Made by a program: the position numbers and the translations under genes. From Candolleomyces eurysporus (lineage: Eukaryota; Basidiomycota; Agaricomycetes; Agaricales; Psathyrellaceae), in contig JANBPK010000775.1 in the NCBI GenBank assembly GCA_027579435.1, positions 95,665-159,664 on the forward strand: 64,000 nt of DNA, in the 5' to 3' direction. The notes under the pieces are model-generated. The model saw only the letters and a program-made list of their open reading frames with translations, did not search any database and was not told the DNA's origin. This document shows, piece after piece, positions 1 to 11,072 of this stretch; position 1 is the stretch's first letter; every line of letters starts with the position of its first letter.

Positions 1-3000
1 GCCTGAGACAATGTATTTGCCCCCTGGAGAGAATGCAACAGATCGTGTGTTGTCATGAGTTGTTATCATGGAGAGTACTTGTCTATAAGGGGAGCTGTGG
101 TGAATGATGGGAACTGACACAAACTTTAGAAGTGCCTGCAGTGGCTGTTCTGTTGCAGCATAGAATGGTAGTGCTGACAGATACAGATGGGGAGCACTGT
201 GGCTAATAGGTGTGGCAAAGTTGTGTGCAAAATCTCCAATATTGTTCAGCACTGGCCCAAGCTCAGTTGACATGAGTTTCTGCAGAGTTTGTCAACTCTC
301 ATGCCATGATTTCACTGATCATATACTCACCTTGGATATTTTCCAGAGCATGTTGTAGGCATAGCTGATGTTCTTCAACACACTCAGAGCTTCCAGCCAA
401 TATAGCACCTTTTCTGTCTCCACAAACCTTTGTATTTTCTGCTGCAAAGGGTTGGTGACTCCAGCATCAAGAGCATGGTCTCCCCAAGCTGTGCATGCAT
501 AAGCTAGTGCAGGTTCAATTTGCAGAGGCAGAGGTTGGTCATCATTGCTCCAATATGAGCTTTGTGCTCCTGAAATTCCAAGATATAGCCCAGAATCCAT
601 AAGTGAGAAGCATGCCTCAGCTGTGAGACAATGTGCAGAACATTTGTCAATAGCCCATTGCTTTCCATAAAGGTCTTTTGATGTCAGGTAGTCAACAAAA
701 GATGCATGAAAGATTGAGATTGGAGTGTCATCACAACCTTTGTCAGGAATTTGGACAACAGAATGAAGGGATTTGAAAGCTTCTCGGATTGCCATAGTAT
801 TTGTCCTGCACAATTTGGCATAAGTGTTCACTGAGACAGGCTTCTGGGCCACCACAAGCACTGACAGGCAAAAACATATTATTTCTGCCTCCTTTTGTGT
901 TACACCCTTGAATGCTTCAACCAGAATTCTGCTGTACAGGGCCTCAATGCTAGAAAGCTGGACATTTGAAGATGGCTGGCCAAGTTCCTGGAACCGCTCC
1001 AAGCAATTCCCTGAGGAAGTTGAGATATATGCAGCCATGGTAGCTGCAATGATAAACAGTGTTCCTGAGACATTGACAATAGTTTGAATCTCCGGAGGTG
1101 GCCAGTTTGCCTGGTAGTGGTCATACACCCCCGGAATGCACCTGAACCGGTCATTCAGATAGAGCAGTATATCAGCTCTGACAATGTCAGCTTCAATCTC
1201 GTGGAGTCGAAGCCACCCATGATGGGTAGATGAGCCAAAAGACTCCCTGAGAGAGGTCTCGGGCCGGCTCGTAAGGAAGAACTTGAGTGAGATCCTTGGC
1301 TTCTGTGACAAAATTGCCACAATGAACAGCCTGACAGCATCTTGATCTTTGCATTCATCAAGAGCGTCTACACCAAGCACAAGGATCTCATCGGCAGCAA
1401 AGGCCTTCTCAGCAGGCAGCAGGATGAGTTTCAAGTACTGGTCTTTCAACTTCATCTCTGTTGGGTTCCTGCAGCTCCTATCAGACTCGAGAATTTCCTC
1501 AAGGGCATTGCCAAATTCAGGTCGTTCCTCTGCCAGAATCCTCGCAAGGGTGGGAATGATGAGGTACACGTCCCTCGTGTCCGATTCTTTGAGCGTACAG
1601 AAGAAGCTCGCACCCAGAAGTCCCCGGTCGTTGAGCTGGGAGCAAAAGGTCTTCGACACAGTTGTCTTTCCTGTCCCAGCGAGGCCACTGAGCCAAAACA
1701 GGTGAGAAGAACTCGGATCCGTTGCCCACACGAGCAACATTGCCAGTAGCGATACCCGAGATCCAGGGACGCACTCGGAACCCCTTCTTGCGTTGCTATA
1801 CTCTGCGCCTTCCACTCTCCCTAGTTTCTGGAGAGTATCTGATTTTGTGACTGAGCACCATGATATATGAGGAACAAGTCAGGTAAACGTACTAGATCTC
1901 TTCAGCGACTGGACGGTCCGTTCGATAGTGCGCATGGTCCCGGTGTGGTCCTCGATTACTATCGGGGCCATGAGAAGCGCAAGCTGATGGTATGAAACCA
2001 AACGCACCGTTGATCCGTTCCTTCAACCAGCCAACCCCGCTCACAATCTGGAGGGTCTGGGCCCTATTCTCGACGATCGCGTCGAACTAGACAGTTTTGA
2101 GTCACCGTCCCAAGTACGACCAAAGCAGACTCACCATTGCAATCTCGATCGCGAACCTAATCTCCTGCGTAAGCTTCAACACCTCTTGCTTGTCCTGCGC
2201 AGCGAGTATCACACGTTCAACCCCTGATCTGGTCGGATCCACCTTGGCTCGGAGTAATTTCTGTTTCTCTTCCAGGGTCCTGCACAATCGAGCATGGGCT
2301 GAGTACACTGACGTTCGGAATGAACGAACTGCTCTCACCGTAATAATCCGTCAAAACGGTCCTTCACCTCCTGCGAAACATCGGGTGGGCAAGAGACCAT
2401 GATTTTCGACAACACCTCCACCCTCCTGAGGAGTTCGTTGAATTCCTGCTTATTCTCGCCATACGCCTGGTCGTAAGTTAGTACAGAGGATCGCGCCTCG
2501 GCAGAGGAAGGACTCACATCAACCGCATCGCAAATGACCAACAGTCCCGCAGCAACGCTCTTCAATGGGGGAAACCAATCCGATACTTCGACGACCTTCT
2601 GCAGTGTGGTCTTGACACCTTCGTAGATCTTGCCTGCTAGCCCCGCTGGCTGGTGTTCGACATGAGTGGTAATCTTCTCCTGAGGCTCGTTGGCCGCCTG
2701 GGATGTCGCACCCGCAGGGATGTTCAATCGAGCTGGGGAGGATGGGTCCGCGGAATATCCCTCGACGACCGCCGTACTGTGGTCTTGGATCGGCTTTTCT
2801 ATGTGAGCGGTGGTTCTCTGCATCTCTCCCTCTCTTTGAGAACTTGTCAACCCGCCGAGAGGGAATGGGTTTGGGACCCGCGATCCGCCGTCATGATCAA
2901 AGGTGGAAGTGGAGGGTGTGAATGCATTCTCTTTGTTCGGTGCTGAGAGGGAGGGTATAGCTTCCGACAAAGTCGATCGGATTGCCTGCCCAGAAAGATC

Positions 3001-3267
3001 TTGACGAAACTGGCCACCGATAGCTGTATCGATGTTGTCCTGATCGCTTTGAATTTCACCGCTAGTGGTGTTCTCGGCCGGCGGACCAGGGATTGTGACA
3101 TCGTGGGCAACATGAGAGCTATTGCCCGGACTTCCAGAAACAGTGGCATGGGACATGGTGCGAGAAAGAGAGGGCGAGTGTGCGCGAGAACCGAATGGGT
3201 CCTTCAAGAACTTCTTGATTTGGTCTCGTTTCCGAGGTTTGCTACGCTGCTCTTCTGGGGGAGCCAT
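1..3267 (-). CDS. NLR-A: NACHT-WD40 STAND protein, C-terminus cut by window edge
   Basis: Fungal NLR-like STAND NTPase. Exon 1 (2339-3267, start at 3267) encodes a basic head (KPRKRDQIKKFLKDPFG), a ~165-aa Ser/Thr/Pro-rich linker and the start of a helical STAND N-domain. Exons 2135-2279 and 2019-2086 complete that helical domain. The exon starting at 1958 leads into NACHT, with Walker A GLAGTGKTTV (about 1660-1690) and Walker B LVLGVDALDEC (about 1350-1380). After an intron at about 284-330 the protein enters the WD40 region (KYIVSG at the window edge). An in-frame TGA at 1879-1881 lies inside a probable 42-nt intron (1851-1892, GTACGT..CTCAG) whose removal keeps the frame, and NLR-B has the same intron. 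Such proteins are thought to sense ligands through WD40 repeats and act by NTP-driven oligomerisation. Paralogue of NLR-B at 11073-14425. Confidence 0.85.
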
Positions 3268-3600
3268 ATCCAGTTGTTCACCAATACGAAGTGACGACGA
3301 GCGAGATTATGAACGAGGCTGGTGGAATGAGTCAAAGAGCGCAACTGTGATGTGCCGCTCGAGATCGGTCTGGGAACAGCAGCAGCAGGCACGTGGTATG
3401 AAGGACTCGAGCACTGCCTTGAGCATCTGAAATTCCAATATTTATATTTTTTGGTGAGTAACAGTGTCTGGCTGTGGTTTAGGTCGACAGTGTATCCAGG
3501 ACGTTACCTCTGACACACCGTTTCACCTGGCTCCAGGCCAGCATTCTCTTCCTTCGCTAAGAGGCGACTGCGCCATGCAAGACGCGTGCACAGATGTAGT
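3268..3600. other. NLR-A upstream region
   Basis: No gene seen. The stretch is similar to 14426-14760 upstream of NLR-B, so it belongs to the duplicated block and probably holds the NLR promoter. No clear TATA box or terminator was recognised. Confidence 0.5.
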
Positions 3601-3719
3601 AAGGAAATAAAGATGATGTTTGTAAAACTACGTTAGAGGGACCCAACAAAAGAGCTCATAACGCGCGAACTATTCGCGGAGAGAAGAAAAGAGGAAGAAG
3701 CTGAGTAGTCAGATAAAGG

Positions 3720-4260
3720 AGGCGGGTACTAGTCCGTTGATATGGACTGTCGAAAGTTCCTCCTCAGGGCTCTAGTTGTTGTCACCAACAAAACGAAAGA
3801 CAAGGATGTCAACCAGAGAAAAGGGAAGGATGCAAAAAACAAGCGATGCTGATGAGCTGATTTCAATAACTGACTGAGATCGTGGGGAGAGGACAGAGCA
3901 GACGTTCGAGGGGTAGGAGGACGATGATGTGGGTCGGTCGCTGGTGGGGGAGGACTAGGAGGGCATCCAGACTTCCGAGCATGTCCTCCTCGCCTCGCCA
4001 AATCCCACAGGTCCAACACCCGACAGGACGAGGCACACCCCACACAGCTCCAAGACGTTTCCGGGTCTCCATCCACCCGCCTGCCATCGTCCATCCGCTT
4101 CCTCCCAAGCGAACGTCGATCCAGACCACGTTCCCTTACACCAACGACACCCACCCCGCACCAATCGAGCGAAAGCATTGCAACCGAGCCTCCTCACACC
4201 CGGAGTTCAGCCTACTTGCCGCCAAAACCGTAATAGGCTCATCCACAGGCGCCATCGCTG
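3720..4260 (+). repeat. Left inverted arm of TIR element A
   Basis: Imperfect inverted repeat of about 6690-7130. It also matches 14870-15370 directly, as the left arm of element B. The overlapping short ORFs on both strands are by-products of the repeat and are not supported as genes. Confidence 0.6.
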
Positions 4261-6689
4261 CACCTATCGGACTCCCTGATAGGGATAGGACGGTAAAGCG
4301 CTTTGTAGAACGCCACGCGCCAATGTCATGTAATCGTCCCCGCTGCCTGGTTTGCTTGGAACTGTGAGGCGAAAGAAGGGAGGATCGATTAGTCGGGATT
4401 CATGACAATATGAGGGGAAAGAAAGAAAGGATAGGTTGAGCAGGGGAGCGCAAAGAAAGACGGATGTTTTGGTCTGCGCCAAAGGAGAGAAAGGTCGAAG
4501 GAAAGAACCGAAGGAGCGAAGGCAGGAAGAATCAAAGGCAGAGTACGAAGGAGTAGGGGCGAAGGTCGAAGCAAAGGGACGAAAGCAAGGAATGAGAGGA
4601 TACCACATACCATCCTTCGCTACGGGAATCCATCCGCGTTTATGATGTTCGCCCACCGCGTAAGTTACGGCAAAGTAGGCTGTTCGTTCGGCCAGTGGTG
4701 GTGGTGGCTGAGGGTGGAGACGGCGGGGTCGCACTAGTGGCGACACAGGACGATAGTGTCAGTGTGGACGTCGCGCAGGCGCGGTGTGGCGAAGCAGGCA
4801 GGTCGCAGTCGTGAGCTTGGGTGGTCGGTCGAGATCTGTCAAGGCACAAGGCATGGTGTTGACTGACTTGAGGAAAAGAGGATGACGGTGAAAACATAAA
4901 CGAGCCATTGCGCCATAGAGGAAGGGAAGGACTGACCGGTGACACCAGCAGCACACACTACGACCACGAAAGCAGGCCACTGACACACATTTCGGTGGAA
5001 CCTTGATGACAGACAAAGCAGTACAGGCCAAGTACCGTTGCAAGACGATGGCGACTGAGATGGCGTTTATCTGGTTGTCCTCGGTTAGCGATGCAGCAGT
5101 TGATATGGTAAGCCTCTCCTGTCCACCTGGATTGTACTCACTTGTGATGAAACATCTTTTTCTCGGTGTAGATACCTGGCCTGTCGCACTAGGTCGTCTG
5201 TACCATCGTTGTCAGGGCTGAAGATGAACGGGTTTACGGGTGAGATGAGACTCGGAAGAGAGGTTTGGCATCAGCTCGTGGGTTTTAGCTTTTGCCAACT
5301 TCATCGTTCCGAGAGTATGGGCAGGTCAGCATCCACATCGATGGCGGTTCAACGAATCAATCGGGCGTCGACACAGTACCATCGGTTACCCGGACCGACA
5401 GTCGAACGATCAGCACCGCCACCGACTCTTTCCTCTCCTCCACCATGACGTGCGTCCTGCGGCAACCACCACATAGAAGTTCTCTTCATGGTAGGTATTT
5501 GTAGTCCAGTGGCCCATATCAGCTGCTACATTGCTGAACGTCGTCATCCCATTCGCCCTTGCCTTAGAGAAGCATTTCGCTGAACTCAACGGAGAAGGAT
5601 CCAGTTCGCCATGGATCCGTCTGACCTCCGCAACGGGTCCCTCGAGTGTTTCTTTGTCTTTATGAAGGCGATAATCAGAATGAGGGGTGTGCCAGCCCCC
5701 TTCCGTGTGCTTTGTGTGTCGCTGGTGAGTCCTTTGCCAGTCTGTTGCATTGCAATGGTTGGCTGACAACTCTCCCCAGATCAGTCGGCACTGTATTTTG
5801 TGCCTCCACTTGTGGTCTTCCACTGGACGGCCCTCGACCAACCGCGTACGCTCGCGACTACGACTGCCTTGCCCCTGGTACCCGCCTATTTACTGCTGCC
5901 ATCGCCTGCTGACAGCGATTTCAATCACCATTGACTATGCTGCCATGCATTGGCTGCTCGACGTCAACGTCGACCTCCTGCCATCCGCCATCTGGATACG
6001 CCTAACCACCCTCGACGGTGCTGGTCAACCAGTTATCACAAAAAACCGTACAAAATTACCTCTAACCCACTCCAGGACCCATGAAGGACTAGCCAAGCCT
6101 GCTTCATCCTCACCCAGCCAACATTAGGCGCATAGTGGGCAAATGGCCAAGTGAAAGCCATGCCATGGACGAAAGGGCTGCTGGTAGAGCCAGTGAGGAT
6201 AAACACGGATGGGTTGCTTCTTGTGGCGAAGAATGGTATGTACACCTGATTGCCTTCACTCGGTTTCGTTTTATCCTCGTTCTCTTCCTTCTTTCATGTC
6301 TGTTCATTTGGGCGATTGGCCGTGTGCTCGTTCGTTCGCCCTTCTGTTCGCTCGTCCCTTCGACCCTCCCTCCCTTTTTACACATATTTGTTTCCGCTCT
6401 CATCCGTCCACTTAGCTAAGTTCCCCTTTCCTTCCCTCTAGCCTCGGCAAAGCAGGCGGGCTCAAACATCGACCTCGAATATGTGCGGGGGACGACTACG
6501 CCTATTATTCATGAACCAACACGCCGCATCCTCCAAGGTACTTCCCTGCGCTTCACAACCCTACCGCCACCGAGTCGAGTCCACCAGTAGCACCTATGAA
6601 TCACTCATCGTAAAAGCGGGTGTGTTTTGCTACAACGTTGTCTGCCTAGGAGTGCGTTCATCGTTGGGTGGAGGTGCATCGAGGCGGGG

Positions 6690-7130
6690 TAGCGGTTGCG
6701 ACGGGTTTGGTTAGTGCGGGGCGGGTGTCGTTGCTTAAGAGGATTTTGGTCCGGGTTAATTGAACCCGGGAGTCATCGGGTGGGCGATAGAAGGCGCGTG
6801 GCTAGCGAGACCACCAGGAAGCGTCTTGGGGCGTTTGGTGTATCCCGTTCTTCCGGATGTTCCGCCTGTGGCATTCTTTTTTGCCGAAGAGGATATGCTC
6901 GGAAGTCCGGATGTCTTCCTTTCTTCCTTCACCGCCGACCGACTGGCGTTGTGCTGCTCCTACTCCCGGGAGTCTCTCTGCTCTTGTAATTCTTTCCGCT
7001 TCTTAATATTTCTCTGCTCTCCCCATGATCTCAGTCAAGGCTTTAGCCCTTCAATCCGTCTTTATCGCATCCTTTCGCATCCTTTCCTTTCTCTCGGGTT
7101 TCTTTCCTTGTCTTGTATTCCTTGGTGAAA
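6690..7130 (-). repeat. Right inverted arm of TIR element A
   Basis: Reverse-complement counterpart of the left arm at 3720-4260. The best-conserved parts are around 6880-6925 (GGATATGCTCGGAAGTCCGG) and 7015-7045 (CTCTCCCCATGATCTCAGTC). Confidence 0.6.
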
Positions 7131-7140
7131 ACGACTGGTT

Positions 7141-7669
7141 ACCTTGAGGACTGTTTGTCAAACTATTTGGAAGAGCACTGACTTTGCACTTGTGGCACCG
7201 GAGCTAATAAGAGCAGAAGTGAGCATTGGTTATGGCTTCACAGATGAGGATGTCATACCCAGAAGAATTGAGGACCTGAACAGCAATGATGTTTGCTTTC
7301 TGAGATAGCTATTCAATGCAAGGTGCCAGAGCTAAGGAATAGATTAGTGATCGCTACCTTGACCTTTTGCCGCGCTGAACTGGAAACCGGCGGCGCTTGA
7401 CAACCGAATTGGCTCTCAGCTTGTGTCTTCAGAACCGCTGGCATCTCAGTAAAACCTTGTAACATCACGCACATGGGACACCAATACACCAGTATCTGTA
7501 TGATGCGACTGTCCTCATTGCCAAGCTAAACAAAGAAGGTTTCTATACCTACCCACAGTGTGAATGTTGGCACCTTGTCCAGTGCTATTGTCATATTTGT
7601 ATTGATAGTTCAAAGCACCGGAAAACGAGCCAACCGGAGCTCTACAATTAGAATTGGCGGAGTGGCTTA
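7141..7669. other. Intergenic, no recognisable gene
   Basis: A lower-GC stretch at the start of the transposon graveyard. Only short ORFs without recognisable domains are present. It probably consists of decayed mobile DNA. Confidence 0.4.
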
Positions 7670-7842
7670 TGTTGTTATGAGTATCAGTGAGGAGGTGATG
7701 GAACACTGAACAGAATATCAATGGAGTCAGAGTCCGTAAGGTATATATCATACTGTACTGGAGCTGTATATCCTACAAAATAGAAGACAAGTGGTATACA
7801 AATATATGGAAGCAGTACTTGTGATCTGGAGCACTTACAACA
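7670..7842 (-). repeat. Copia-type LTR (3' LTR of a minus-strand element)
   Basis: The 173-bp segment begins TGTTGT and ends ACAACA, a perfect 6-bp inverted terminus of LTR type. On the minus strand it directly follows a polypurine tract (AAAGGGGAG, 7843-7851), which follows a copia RNase H reading frame. No matching 5' LTR was found, so target-site duplications cannot be tested. Confidence 0.7.
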
Positions 7843-8170
7843 CTCCCCTTTGCTTCGAGATAACACCTATCTTGTAAGTAAGGTCTTGATGTATACTACA
7901 GCTAAGAGATTTTGTAGATAAGTCTGCAAGATTGTGTGCTGATTGCATGTAGACTAAATTGAGAGTCTCTTTGTGTACATAGTCTCGGATGAAATGACAT
8001 GCAATGTCAATATGTTTTGTCCTCGAAAAGAATTCTGGATGATGTGCAATGGTGATGGCCGCCTTGTTATCAGAAAAAATGGTTGATGGGGTCAGTAAGT
8101 GAAATCTGAGCTCTTGAAATAGACTTTGCTGCCATAGCACTTGCTTGCATCAGGGGTTTGTGCAGCCACT
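7843..8170 (-). mobile_element. Ty1/copia retrotransposon remnant: RNase H C-terminus
   Basis: The minus-strand frame 7835-8140 reads as the C-terminal part of a copia polyprotein RNase H. It shows the family pattern FSDNKAAI, then RTKHIDI.CHFIRD, then NLADLSTKSL. The frame is broken upstream of about 8140, where an alternative frame continues MQASAMAAKS. The polyprotein is therefore decayed: only the 3' end, polypurine tract and LTR remain. This is a retrotransposon relic rather than a functional gene. Confidence 0.85.
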
Positions 8171-9017
8171 GACATTCTGTTATCTCACTTTGTATAACTT
8201 TCCAGAGGATTAAAATGGCTCCAATGGCTCCAAGTCTTGCATACCAGTTGATAATTTCAAATATCTATGTGTAGAGATTGTGCACTATACAAAAGCCTTC
8301 ATTCTTAGTGACAATATTAAGCCTCCTAAGTAATACACATCTTTGACAAGTTCCAGCAGACTGGTCTTAATGATATAGAGTGATCAATGGAGGAAGTCTT
8401 GCAGAATTGACCTTTGAAGGAATATAGATCAAGTCTTGTATGTGGAGATGCACTTTGTGACAGTGATAAACAGAGCACAAATGCTGGAAATGATAACTTC
8501 TTCAAAATCCTCTAATATTTTTGTACTTGACTGTAGGAGCAAGTTGCACCTGGGCTTGTACTTGCATGCACAGTTTGTGGTGGTTGTATGGCATAGAAGG
8601 TCAATAGAGTCTTCTTTGTCTTCTCACTGTTAGAGGTATTATATAAATGATATTCATGGTGATGTGCAGGTAGCAAACTAGGGCTCTCTAACCAACAAAA
8701 CTATAGAACTCAAACACACACAACCACAACAACACAACACACCAAATACCTTTGTGAAGATAAAGGCAGGCAAGGGGTATAGGTAAAAGCTCTTAGTCTA
8801 TTCAACAGAGGTTTCTAGAACTCTTCTTGTACAATTGCAAGTTTGAGGGGGAACTAAGCCTCAACCAGCAACAATAGAAATGCCTCACAAAGTGACTTTG
8901 CTAACACACGGTAGGGTTTGAGATATGACAGTGATGGGTGACTGATAAGTCAAGTGCTGGTATAGCATCTAGGTGACCAAGGGTATAAATCCTAGATACT
9001 GGGGGCTTGCAGTCACA
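8171..9017. other. AT-rich transposon-graveyard sequence
   Basis: No intact gene. It probably contains decayed upstream copia sequence. A short CA-rich low-complexity run lies near 8700-8750. Confidence 0.4.
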
Positions 9018-9089
9018 GGCACCATAGCTCAGTGGTAGAGTAACATGGCCATAGTGTAGGGGTCGCAGGTTCGAATCCTGCTGGAACCG
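9018..9089 (+). repeat. tRNA-derived sequence (SINE head or tRNA pseudogene)
   Basis: An A-box-like TAGCTCAGTGGTAGAGT is followed by a perfect B box GGTTCGAATCC. The T-arm pairs perfectly (GCAGG/CCTGC). The acceptor stem GGCACCA/TGGAACC has two mismatches, the anticodon stem pairs poorly and T33 is missing whichever loop is chosen, so a functional tRNA is unlikely. The setting among transposon relics favours a SINE. Its body may run to about 9240. Confidence 0.55.
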
Positions 9090-9239
9090 CATTTTCTGTT
9101 GGGTTATGAAGCTGGTCATTTCTCAAGTTGTATCACTGGTTGGGGTATAATACAACTGGGGCGGCTTCAAACTGACAGCCTCGAGTAGCTTCAGCTCTCA
9201 TGTCCCTGGAGCAGATAGTAAGTACTAGCTCTCTTTTCC

Positions 9240-10060
9240 TCCTCAAGCCACGTGAACCTTATTGATAGCATAGTCTTAGAGAGTCAGACTGTGTCAACTT
9301 TGTAGTTTATTATTGCAAAAACTGAACTATAATTCGCTAAACAGACGCAGTTGTATCAGTGTTCATGGTCAAGGCGTATGATTGGTTGGACTTGGTTGAG
9401 AGCGAATATGCAAGGTGCTTGTGATAGAGGTAGAGATGGGCAGTGATGTAGTTGAGATCTGTGGGGAATAGATTGAGAACAAGAGACATTGTGTCACAAC
9501 TGTATGATGAATTGAGAAGGCAGTGTTGCTTGTCTATCCACAAGGGGCGGGGGAGGGTAGAATAGCAAATATCAATGGATGCCGATTTCAGGATTTTGAT
9601 GAAAGCAAAAACGTCATTGAGAAGGGCAAAATGTGTAGAAACGGTGAGCTGGCATAGTCAAGGGAGTGTGATATTAGAGTTACAGCTTGTGCACTGGGTG
9701 GGAACATCAAGTGAGGGGCAAGGATGGAATCGATGATGGAAATTTCTTCTAATCCAGACAGATGGCTCAACATGTGCCAAAAATGGTGGAAGGTCCATCC
9801 TCCTAAGTTCGTGCTGTGAAGTTGCAAAATGGTGATGCTGGACCATTGAGGGTCAAGGGCATGGGCTAGAGACTATAGGGTCAAGGGGATAGGGTCCAGG
9901 GTAGACTAGGGCAAAAGGGTCAGGAATCCAAGACAAATACAAGTAAATAATGGGAAAAAAAGACAGGGTATATACTACCAGGGTTATTCCATAACAATGT
10001 GGATGCTTTATGGGAGTTGTTGTGAGTTCAGGGTGTTGCCTCTTTGGTAAACAAAGTTGG
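9240..10060. other. No recognisable gene
   Basis: A low-GC stretch with short ORFs only, lying between the SINE-like head and the LINE remnant. Nothing recognisable. Confidence 0.4.
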
Positions 10061-10062
10061 CT

Positions 10063-10690
10063 CTATAATCTTGTAGCCCTCCTGGTATAACCTCTGTCTT
10101 TTCTAATTGAACTTGGTTCCTGAGGCAATGCACCACCTAATATCAATCTCAGAGTCTCAAAACTGTCATTTTCATTTAGAAAGATTGTTGTGTTGTTGGC
10201 AAACATTGGGATTACAAGCCTTTTCTTCATTTTTGGTGTCAGGAAACTATTAAGGTCTGATTGTCTTATCATGCAGGCTAGGGGCTTAATTGCAAAATTG
10301 AAAAGCAGGCATGGTAGTGGGTCTCTCTGTCTAACTCCACTTGTTATTTGGAACTTTTTATTAACCATCCCATTGATTATGACTTTTGTAAATGCCTGGC
10401 TGTAGGGTACTTTAACACTGGATATAAAGCTGAGGGGAAATTTCATCTTTTCAAGAGTGTCATACAGGAAGTTGTGCATTATTTTGTCATAGGCCTTTTC
10501 TTGGTCAAGGAACACCATTTTCCCCCTTATCTTCCCAGAGTTGCCATATTCTATAATTAGTCATATCAGGTCTGTCTGGTTCTCTATTCTCCTACCCTTC
10601 ATGAAACCTGCCTGGGCTTTTTCTATTTTACTTGTTTGGGCTCACATTTTGCTTTCAGCACTGTCCTTTCAATCACTTTGCTTCTGGCAT
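10063..10690 (-). mobile_element. Degenerate non-LTR (LINE) reverse transcriptase fragment
   Basis: The minus-strand frame 10063-10518 contains ordered RT motifs: FLDQEKAYDKI, then SGVRQRDPLPCLLFN, then a block at the position of the catalytic (Y/F)xDD, which here reads FANN. Upstream similarity continues (AGFMKGRRIENQTDLI) but meets an in-frame stop near 10560 and further breaks to about 10690. With both catalytic aspartates replaced and stops present, this is a dead LINE relic. Confidence 0.85.
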
Positions 10691-11072
10691 GACCCCCAGC
10701 TGTACATGAAGTGCACTGTGCCAAATAATGTGGTGTGCCAATAGAGTCAAAATGCTGCAGGCTACTGCCATGCAAAGAAGCAACCATTTTTCACAGATAT
10801 ACATACAGAAGGCATGACATGAAAGAGTGTTTTTCACAAGAGGTGGTATGAGAATTGAATAAAGACCAATTCTGAGACAATAAAAGTGTTTAATGGAAAG
10901 AAGTCAAATTGAAGTCTAAGCGTAGTTAGTTGTAAGATAAAATCATGATTGGCATTGGAAGAGCTTACTGTAGTGAGAGGCCAAGGCTGGTGTGGTTGAT
11001 GGCCACTGAGAGAAGGTTCTCTACAACTTAGGAGGAATTCAATAGAGTGGAACAAGACAGAGATTCTGGGAC
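10691..11072. other. Downstream flank of NLR-B
   Basis: The minus-strand frame 10834-11055 (EPSLSGHQPHQPW and onward) could be a spliced extension of NLR-B through a GTAAGT donor at the apparent NLR stop. It has no recognisable domain, so it is left unassigned. Confidence 0.3.

Larger units (their letters stand above)
1..7000. repeat. Segmental duplication block A (NLR plus upstream TIR element)
   Basis: Matches 11652-16615 in the same orientation. The offset is 11652 through the NACHT region (position 319 with 11971). It drops by about 494 bp in exon 1 because NLR-B lacks the linker. Similarity extends past the gene through the TIR element. Confidence 0.8.
3600..7140. mobile_element. Large element with long imperfect terminal inverted repeats, no transposase
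   Basis: The reverse complement of about 3720-4260 aligns with about 6690-7130. Shared blocks include ATGCTCGGAAGTC.GGATG, CACCGCCGACCGAC-like, CTCTCCCCA.GATCTCAGTCA and a pyrimidine-rich end containing GCATCCTT.CC and CCTTGTCTT. This gives inverted arms of about 450 bp that are visibly diverged. The interior (4260-6680) has only short ORFs, none recognisable, and purine-rich stretches near 4380-4600. A shorter copy lies at about 14760-16615. The arrangement fits a non-autonomous TIR DNA transposon or a remnant of one. No transposase or target-site duplication could be identified, so the exact ends are uncertain. Confidence 0.55.

Noticed and set aside
1879..1881. Apparent premature TGA in NLR-A that would make it a pseudogene
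   Set aside because: It lies in a probable 42-nt intron (1851-1892, GTACGT..CTCAG). Removing it keeps the frame, and NLR-B has the same splice signals at the same position.
8901..9119. 72-aa minus-strand ORF containing DSNLRPLHYGH
   Set aside because: It is the conceptual translation of the antisense of the tRNA-like sequence at 9018-9089, a common annotation artefact.
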